The position numbers were made by a program, and so were the translations under genes. The notes below the pieces were generated by a model that was not told where the DNA came from, made no database searches, and worked only from the letters and a program-made list of their open reading frames with translations. From NCBI RefSeq assembly GCF_028993575.1, contig NZ_CP118615.1:372001-436000 (forward strand): a stretch of 64,000 bases of DNA. The letters run 5' to 3'. Source of the DNA: Micromonospora cathayae. Its GTDB lineage: Bacteria; Actinomycetota; Actinomycetes; Mycobacteriales; Micromonosporaceae. This document shows, piece by piece, positions 58,911 to 64,000 of this stretch; the first letter of the stretch is position 1; the number at the start of each line of letters is the position of its first letter.

Positions 58911-60164
58911 ATGACTCAGCCCCCCGCCGTGCCCAGCCCTGGCCTGTTCGGTGAGGTCCGCATCGGCGAGCGCGCCGCCCGTACCCTCGCCGCGGAGCTC
59001 AGCCGGCGCAACGACCACAAGGCCGCGCTCCTGGTCGACGCGACCCCGGACACCCCGGTCCTGGCCGCGGCGATCGACGCGCTGCTGCCCGGGGACACCC
59101 TCACCGTGGTGCCGAGCGGATCGACGACCGGGGCCACGCTGCGCGAGCACGTCTCGACGCTGGGCAGTTGGGTGGCCGACCGGGTACGCGTCGTCGACAC
59201 CCTCGCCGAGACCGAGCCGGTCGAGGTGGTGATCGTCGCCGAGCCGTTCACCGGTACCGCCGAGGAGGCCCGGAGCACGCTGGACGGCCTCACCAAGTAC
59301 CTCGCCGAGGGTGGGGTGCTGAGTGTGGCGACGCCCGCCGCGCCGGGTCGGACGGCGGGCGCGGCGGCCGAACTGGACCGGCAGGCCGCGCTGCACGGTG
59401 TCGGCGTCGACCTGGTGCTGCGCAACCAGGCGCCGGTCCGGGTACACCGGCTGCGGTTCACCCCGGTCAGCACGGCGCTGGCATCCCGGCTCGCCCCGGC
59501 GTACCGCCCCTCCAGCGTGCCGCTGACCCGGGACATGCACATCGACTCCAACGGGGTGGCGGCAGCCGGCATCGCGCTCGGGCTGGCCGCCCTGACCCGG
59601 GTGGTGCGGCCGAAGTCGAAGCTGTGGCTGGTGCCCGCGCTGGCCGCCGGGCCGGTGGCGGCGTTCTTCCGGGACCCGGAGCGGGACGTTCCGGAGGACC
59701 CGTCGGCCGTGGTCGCCGCCGCCGACGGCCGGGTGCTGTCGGTGCAGCGGCTGCACGACGAGCGGTTCGGCGCGGGCGAGTGGCTACGGGTCGCGGTGTT
59801 CCTGTCGGTGCTGGACGTGCACGTCAACCGGTCCCCGGTGGCCGGCAAGGTGGTCGACTACTTCGTCGCCGACGGTGGCTTCGCCAACGCCATGAAGCCG
59901 GAGGCCGAGCACAACGTCGCCGCGTACACGGTGCTGGACACCGAGCACGGCACGGTGGTGGTCGCGCAGCGTACCGGCCTGATCGCGCGCCGGATCGTGC
60001 AGCGGGCCCCGGTCGGTTCGCTGCTGGCCCGGGGCGAACGGTTCGGCCTGATCCGGTTCGGTTCCCGGACCGACGTCTACCTGCCGGCCGACGCGGCGGA
60101 CCCGCTGGTCGGGCCGGGCGACAAGGTGGTCGGTGGCTCCTCGGTCATCGCCCGCTGGCGCTGA
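58911..60164 (+). CDS. psd: Phosphatidylserine decarboxylase fused to a methyltransferase-like domain
   Basis: A 417-residue protein. The C-terminal half (about 200-417) is a short-type phosphatidylserine decarboxylase: FFRDPERDVPEDP, VFLSVLDVHVNRSPV, and the self-cleavage site RFGSRTDVYLP with Ser385 becoming the pyruvoyl group. It makes phosphatidylethanolamine. The first about 185 residues form a Rossmann-like domain (KAALLVDATPDTPVLAA, VEVVIVAEPFTGTAEEARS) resembling a degenerate SAM-methyltransferase or nucleotide-binding fold. pssA, the preceding step, is convergent. Confidence 0.9.
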   Translation: MTQPPAVPSPGLFGEVRIGERAARTLAAELSRRNDHKAALLVDATPDTPVLAAAIDALLPGDTLTVVPSGSTTGATLREHVSTLGSWVADRVRVVDTLAETEPVEVVIVAEPFTGTAEEARSTLDGLTKYLAEGGVLSVATPAAPGRTAGAAAELDRQAALHGVGVDLVLRNQAPVRVHRLRFTPVSTALASRLAPAYRPSSVPLTRDMHIDSNGVAAAGIALGLAALTRVVRPKSKLWLVPALAAGPVAAFFRDPERDVPEDPSAVVAAADGRVLSVQRLHDERFGAGEWLRVAVFLSVLDVHVNRSPVAGKVVDYFVADGGFANAMKPEAEHNVAAYTVLDTEHGTVVVAQRTGLIARRIVQRAPVGSLLARGERFGLIRFGSRTDVYLPADAADPLVGPGDKVVGGSSVIARWR

Positions 60165-60172
60165 CGACACGG

Positions 60173-60205
60173 AAAAGGGGCACCGCGGTCCGCGGTGCCC
60201 CTTTT
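60173..60205. terminator. Bidirectional terminator between psd and pssA
   Basis: Perfect 15-bp stem AAAAGGGGCACCGCG / CGCGGTGCCCCTTTT with a GTC loop; the A-run and T-run give a U-tail in both directions. Confidence 0.9.
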
Positions 60206-60215
60206 GGCTGGTACG

Positions 60216-61217
60216 TCAGGCGGTCCGGCGCTGGTGCAGCCAGAGCAGCGGCCCGCTGGCCAGGTAGGCCACCACGACCAGGGCGAAGGTCAACCGCGGG
60301 TCGACCAGCGCGCCGACCACCGGGGCCAGCCACAGCCACGGCGGCAGCTTGATCAGCCGGGCCAGCTTGGCGTACGGGAAGCTGGAGACCATCGCGAAGG
60401 CGAGCAGGGCGACCCCGGCGATCTGGACCACCGGGGGGACCGGCAGCTCGATGGCCACCGCGAGGGCCAGCACCATGGCGGCCATGGTGGTGGGGACCCC
60501 GCAGAAGAAGCGGCCGTCCTTCGGCGAGACGTTGAACCGGGCCAGCCGGATCGCGGCGCAGGCCGCGACGAGGGCACAGGCCAGACCGGCGGCGGCGGTG
60601 GGCACCGAACCGGCCAGCGAGGCGTAGACCACCATCGGGGCGGCGAGGCCGAACGAGCACATGTCGGCCAGCGAGTCCATCTGGGCGCCGAACGGGCTGG
60701 CCACCCCGAACCTGCGGGCGAGCGCACCGTCGAGGCCGTCGAAAACGACACAGGCGATCAGCAGGATCGCCGCGAGCCGTACCTCACCCTGCATGGCCAG
60801 GAAGATGGCGTTGACGCCGAGCATGATGCTGGCCAGGGTGCAGGCGTTGACCAGCGCGAACCTGGCCCGCCGGGCGACCGTGCGCTCACCCGGGAGCAGC
60901 GGGATCGACCGGCCCGGTGTGTCGTCGGCGTCCACCGGTGTCGTGGGGGCGATCGCCGGGCTGACCGGCATCACGGCCTCGATCTCGGCCCGGTTGAGCC
61001 GCTCCGTGGCGTACCGACGGCGGAAGCGGTCGGTGTGACGGTGCTCGGGCAGGGCCACGTCGGTCACCTGGCGGGGATCGCCGTCCCGGCGTCCCACCCG
61101 GACCAGCAGCACCTGGCGGGCGAACGTACTGCTGCGGCGCAGCGGGCCTGCCCAGCGGCGGCCTGCGGGGCGCGGACTGTCAGACGTACGACGCCGGCGC
61201 CATGGGGCTCTCGGCAC
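60216..61217 (-). CDS. pssA: CDP-diacylglycerol--serine O-phosphatidyltransferase
   Basis: A 333-residue enzyme with an Arg-rich N-terminal head (about 1-95) and a CDP-alcohol phosphotransferase domain of six to eight helices. The catalytic signature DG-x2-AR-x8-G-x3-D-x3-D is seen in FDGLDGALARRFGVASP and MDSLADMCSFG. It makes phosphatidylserine, the substrate of Psd. The GTG at 61217 is chosen because a strong GGAGGAAAC precedes it; the shorter start MPVSPAIAPTT near residue 93 is the alternative. Confidence 0.9.
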   Translation of the reverse strand: MPRAPWRRRRTSDSPRPAGRRWAGPLRRSSTFARQVLLVRVGRRDGDPRQVTDVALPEHRHTDRFRRRYATERLNRAEIEAVMPVSPAIAPTTPVDADDTPGRSIPLLPGERTVARRARFALVNACTLASIMLGVNAIFLAMQGEVRLAAILLIACVVFDGLDGALARRFGVASPFGAQMDSLADMCSFGLAAPMVVYASLAGSVPTAAAGLACALVAACAAIRLARFNVSPKDGRFFCGVPTTMAAMVLALAVAIELPVPPVVQIAGVALLAFAMVSSFPYAKLARLIKLPPWLWLAPVVGALVDPRLTFALVVVAYLASGPLLWLHQRRTA

Positions 61218-61781
61218 GTTTCCTCCATCACCGGATCGGTTCACCGCCCTAGGGCGGGCGTCCGGCTCTCTCGTGCCGGACCGCTTCTGGCCCGGCAGCC
61301 GTTTAAGCGGAGTACACCATTGCACAGTGGAACGGGACTTGGCGATAGCTACCGGCGGTACTTATCTCCCATAAACCGCGTGAATCGCCCGGTTATTCCC
61401 ATCGTGGGCACCAACGCCCTTTTCTCCGTCAACCTCAACTATCGACTGTACCGGAGCAGGTCGATATCGGCGCGGCGAGCGGCCCGCGCCCACCCACCGA
61501 CCACCACCCGGCACGGCCACCAGCCGGCGCAGCCACCATCCGCCAGCCACCAGCCGGCACGGCCACCAGCCCGTTACCGCCGTCGGGGCGGTCACCGCCC
61601 CAGCGGCCAGCCCAGGGCGGCACCGCCCGACCACCAGCCCAGGGCCGGCCACCGGCCGCCACCGTCGCTCCGGACGGCCAGCACCCCGACCACCGCGCGC
61701 CAGGCGGTCAGCAAGCCGACCACCGCGCCAGGCGACCCAACGGGCACCCTTGTCGGCCCACTGGCGCCATGGTCAACTCCG
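61218..61781. other. Gene-free region with degenerate CCACCAGCC-type repeats
   Basis: About 560 bp. The side next to pssA (61218-61470) is less GC-rich and should hold its promoter. From about 61490 to 61720 the plus strand is built of irregular copies of GGCACGGCCACCAGCC and GCCACCAGCC. No reading frame looks protein-like. Confidence 0.45.
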
Positions 61782-61833
61782 GTTGCGGCACATGGGGGTC
61801 TCGCGGGCGCTGGACACCCCCATGTGCCGCAAC
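61782..61833. repeat. Long perfect palindrome downstream of the first double-NUDIX gene
   Basis: 18-bp perfect arms GTTGCGGCACATGGGGGT / ACCCCCATGTGCCGCAAC around a 16-nt loop, 62 bp beyond the NUDIX stop. There is no T-run. It could be a terminator or a member of a dispersed palindrome family. Confidence 0.8.
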
Positions 61834-61894
61834 TGGCGGCCGGTCCGCGAGGGGTGGCGGCCGGCGCGGCCGTCGCCCGACCGACCACCCGCGG

Positions 61895-62848
61895 CTATCG
61901 CCGCAGCACCCGCTCGGCGACGTCGGTCAGCGGCAGTCCCGCCACGTCCGCCCAGGTGAACCAGGCCGCCTGGACGGTCGATCCACCGGCCGACTCGGTG
62001 ACCACCGGTTCGGTCGGCGACTCCACCACGACCCGGTAGACGACCCGGACACCGTGCCAGTCCAACGGTCTCCCCTCCGGGCCGAGCGCGCCCGGATTGT
62101 GGAAGTGGCTCACCTCGATCAATTCGACCACCCGCCCGAGCTGGCCGGACTCCTCGACGATCTCGCGCAGCAGCGCGCTCGCCGGCTGTTCCCCGTGGTC
62201 GGTCCCGCCGCCGGGCAGGTGCCAGTGTCCCGCCCCCGGGTACCCGTCCGCGATCAGCGTGAGCAGCACCCGCTGCTGCGGGTCGGTGACCAGCCCGTAC
62301 GCCCCGAACCGCTGCCGGCGGTCGGTCGGCGGCGACCCGTACGACAGGCGCGGGGCAGCCGGCGGTCCGTGTGCCAGGCGCGGGGCGGCCGGCGGCTCGT
62401 CCTCCGGGAGCGGAACGACCGGCAATCCGAGCAGCTCGGCGGTGAACGGCATCAATGGAATACGGGTCATCTCGGCGGGCGTGATCCAGGCCACCAGATC
62501 GGTAGTTCCGTCCGATTCGTTGCGGATTGAACCAGACACTCCGGTGACGCGGTAGATGATCCGATCACTGTGCAGCGCCACCCCGGGAGCGGGTAGCCGG
62601 ATCACGTCGGCGACCACGGAGAGAAGGCCGGCCACCTCGACGACGAGTCCGGTCTCCTCGGCGAACTCCCGGACCACCGCGTCCGCCGGGTGCTCGGCGT
62701 GCTCCACCCCGCCGCCCGGCACCTGCCAGACCCCGGGAAAGTCGGCCGCCGCCGATGCGCGCGTCAGCAGCACCCGCCCCGACCCGTCCCGCAGCACCCC
62801 GTACGCGGCCACCCGCCGCCGCCCCGCCAGCTCCCCCACCCTGCCCAC
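61895..62848 (-). CDS. Double-NUDIX hydrolase (copy 1)
   Basis: A 317-residue protein with two complete NUDIX domains in tandem, each about 150 residues. Both NUDIX boxes fit GX5EX7REUXEEXGU: GGVEHAEHPADAVVREFAEE and GGTDHGEQPASALLREIVEE. NUDIX enzymes hydrolyse nucleoside diphosphates linked to other groups; the substrate is unknown. Each domain is followed by a second conserved half (TPAEMTRIPLM; TWADVAGLPL). It is paralogous to the next gene upstream. Starts at a GTG 25 bp from a palindrome. Confidence 0.9.
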   Translation of the reverse strand: MGRVGELAGRRRVAAYGVLRDGSGRVLLTRASAAADFPGVWQVPGGGVEHAEHPADAVVREFAEETGLVVEVAGLLSVVADVIRLPAPGVALHSDRIIYRVTGVSGSIRNESDGTTDLVAWITPAEMTRIPLMPFTAELLGLPVVPLPEDEPPAAPRLAHGPPAAPRLSYGSPPTDRRQRFGAYGLVTDPQQRVLLTLIADGYPGAGHWHLPGGGTDHGEQPASALLREIVEESGQLGRVVELIEVSHFHNPGALGPEGRPLDWHGVRVVYRVVVESPTEPVVTESAGGSTVQAAWFTWADVAGLPLTDVAERVLRR

Positions 62849-62872
62849 TCCCCCGTCCCACCCCGACCGTCA

Positions 62873-62937
62873 CCGTCGATCATGAGGTTAGTCGCGGTCG
62901 GACCGGCGTGTCGTGGCACTAACTTCATGATCGACGG
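62873..62937. repeat. Long palindrome between the two double-NUDIX genes
   Basis: 20-bp arms CCGTCGATCATGAGGTTAGT / ACTAACTTCATGATCGACGG with one mismatch, around a 25-nt GC-rich loop. It lies 68 bp beyond the stop of NUDIX copy 2 and 25 bp before the start of copy 1. The AT-rich arms differ from the local composition. Confidence 0.8.
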
Positions 62938-63004
62938 GGCGAGAGGGGGCGGGCGCGGGCCGGTGGGGGGTGGGGGGGGTTGGGGCCGGTGGGGGGGTGG
63001 GGGG

Positions 63005-63952
63005 TCAGGTTAGGCGGGCGGCTTGGACGGCTTCGGCGGTGACCTCGGTCAGGTGGTCGGTGGGCAGGGTCTCCAGCTCGTCCCGGGCGAACCAGCGGGC
63101 CTCACAGGTGGAACCGCCGACGTCCGCCACGGTGGGCGGGGCGGGCTGGTCCACCATCACCCGGTAGAAGGCGCGGACGCCGTGCCAGTCGATCGGGTAC
63201 CCCTCGGGGCCGAGCGAGGCGGCGTCCCGGTGGCTCGCCACGCCGAGCAGCTCGACCAACCGCCCGGTCTGGCCGGTCTCCTCGACCAGCTCCCGGATCA
63301 GCGCCGCGCCCGGCTGCTCGCCGTAGTCGGTCCCGCCACCGGGCAGGTGCCAGCAGCCCGCACCCGGGTAGCCGTCGGCGACCCGGGTGAGCAGCACCCG
63401 CCCCTCCGGGTCGGTCGCCACCGCGTACGCGGCGAACCGCTGCGCCCGGTGCAGCCCGTCCGGACCGGGCACCGCGTAGAAGGAGGGGAACTCCGGTGGC
63501 TCGTCCGGCACCACGTCGGCGGAGCTGGCCGGCAGCCCGAGGGCACGCGCGGTGAACGCGCGCAGCGGCAGCTCACGGGCCTCGTCGAGGGTGAACCAGC
63601 GGGCCAGGTCGGTCGGCCGGTCGACCCGGTCGGTGAGCGTCCCGCCGCGTACCGAGACCCGGTAGATGAGGCGGTCGGTGTGGATGGTGATCCCCCGGTC
63701 GGGCAGCGCCCGCATGTCGGCGAGGACGTCCGCCAGGCCGGCGACGGCCACCGACAGACCGGTCTCCGCCGCGGTCTCCCGGACGACGGTGTGGTTCGGG
63801 TCCTCGCCGTGATCGACGGCCCCGCCGGGCAGGGACCACGTGCCGGGGGTGCCGGAGCGCTCCGATGCGCGGACCAGCAACACTCGGCCGACTGTGTCAG
63901 CACAAACTGCGTACGCCGCGATCCTGCGGAGCGGCTCCAGCATGGTGGTCAC
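63005..63952 (-). CDS. Double-NUDIX hydrolase (copy 2), first box degenerate
   Basis: A 315-residue paralogue of copy 1, again with two NUDIX domains. The second box is complete (GGTDYGEQPGAALIRELVEE). In the first (GGAVDHGEDPNHTVVRETAAETG) the first Glu of the metal-binding EE pair is Ala, so that domain is probably inactive or altered. The C-terminal domain has the same DWHGVRAFYRVMVD segment as copy 1. The GTG at 63952 is 11 bases after GGGGGAG. It likely arose by tandem duplication. Confidence 0.9.
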   Translation of the reverse strand: MTTMLEPLRRIAAYAVCADTVGRVLLVRASERSGTPGTWSLPGGAVDHGEDPNHTVVRETAAETGLSVAVAGLADVLADMRALPDRGITIHTDRLIYRVSVRGGTLTDRVDRPTDLARWFTLDEARELPLRAFTARALGLPASSADVVPDEPPEFPSFYAVPGPDGLHRAQRFAAYAVATDPEGRVLLTRVADGYPGAGCWHLPGGGTDYGEQPGAALIRELVEETGQTGRLVELLGVASHRDAASLGPEGYPIDWHGVRAFYRVMVDQPAPPTVADVGGSTCEARWFARDELETLPTDHLTEVTAEAVQAARLT

Positions 63953-64000
63953 GGGTCAAAATTCTCCCCCGGCCCCGTTACGGCATCCGGACAGAGTCGG

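Noticed and set aside
61435..61888. Gly/Trp/Arg-rich minus-strand frames downstream of the first NUDIX gene
   Set aside because: They read through degenerate CCACCAGCC repeats and a palindrome; repeat-driven, not a gene.

Overview
The window is about 64 kb of very GC-rich, gene-dense chromosomal DNA. Many starts are GTG, ATGA/GTGA start-stop overlaps are common, and the gene sets (perM-purN-purH, sucCD next to a small B12-binding subunit, a eukaryote-type NADP isocitrate dehydrogenase, LPxTG and PspC proteins) are those of a filamentous actinomycete. A member of Micromonosporaceae, probably Micromonospora or a close relative, fits best; this is inference from gene content and style. No rRNA, tRNA, CRISPR array or recognisable insertion sequence was seen. 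Most of the window is core chromosome.

Layout. 0-3.4 kb: an ECF sigma factor with a membrane-anchored partner, then a NarL-type two-component pair. 3.5-5.9 kb: a toxin-antitoxin patch (vapBC, higA and a decayed higB) beside ychF; the 3' end of ychF is present twice, flanking the higBA remnant. 6-9.4 kb: a PepE-like peptidase, an unknown protein, and an alkylation-repair pair (Ada-AlkA fusion plus Ogt). 9.4-13.3 kb: a heterodimeric ABC exporter. 13.4-19.9 kb: a polytopic membrane protein, a small protein plus a Tat-exported amidase, and an archaeal-type ValS. 19.9-23.4 kb: two ABC-2 ATPase/permease pairs in one operon. 23.5-27.8 kb: a DM13 protein, a CysC protein with a degenerate sulfurylase domain, and a DeoR regulator with galT.

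28-41.6 kb is central metabolism: icd, mdh, folD, an orphan peptide-binding lipoprotein, purH-purN, perM, three small CD225/DUF4190-type membrane proteins, sucCD and a small cobalamin-binding subunit (IcmB-like). 42-46.9 kb: two membrane-anchored M23 peptidases, the PcrA helicase, and a free-standing chorismate mutase preceded by a Tyr/Phe-rich leader peptide and a strong terminator, which together look like a transcription attenuator. 47-52.9 kb: a complete dpp/opp peptide importer operon. 53.3-58.7 kb: a thioester-domain LPxTG surface protein and an envelope-stress group (PspC histidine kinase, response regulator, PspC/LiaF-like protein, small membrane protein). 58.9-61.2 kb: convergent psd (fused to an N-terminal methyltransferase-like domain) and pssA, which together make phosphatidylethanolamine. 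61.9-64 kb: two paralogous double-NUDIX proteins, each followed by a long palindrome.

The observations I rate highest are the Tyr/Phe leader attenuator before the chorismate mutase, the ychF-end duplication bracketing the higBA remnant, and the palindromes around the NUDIX genes.
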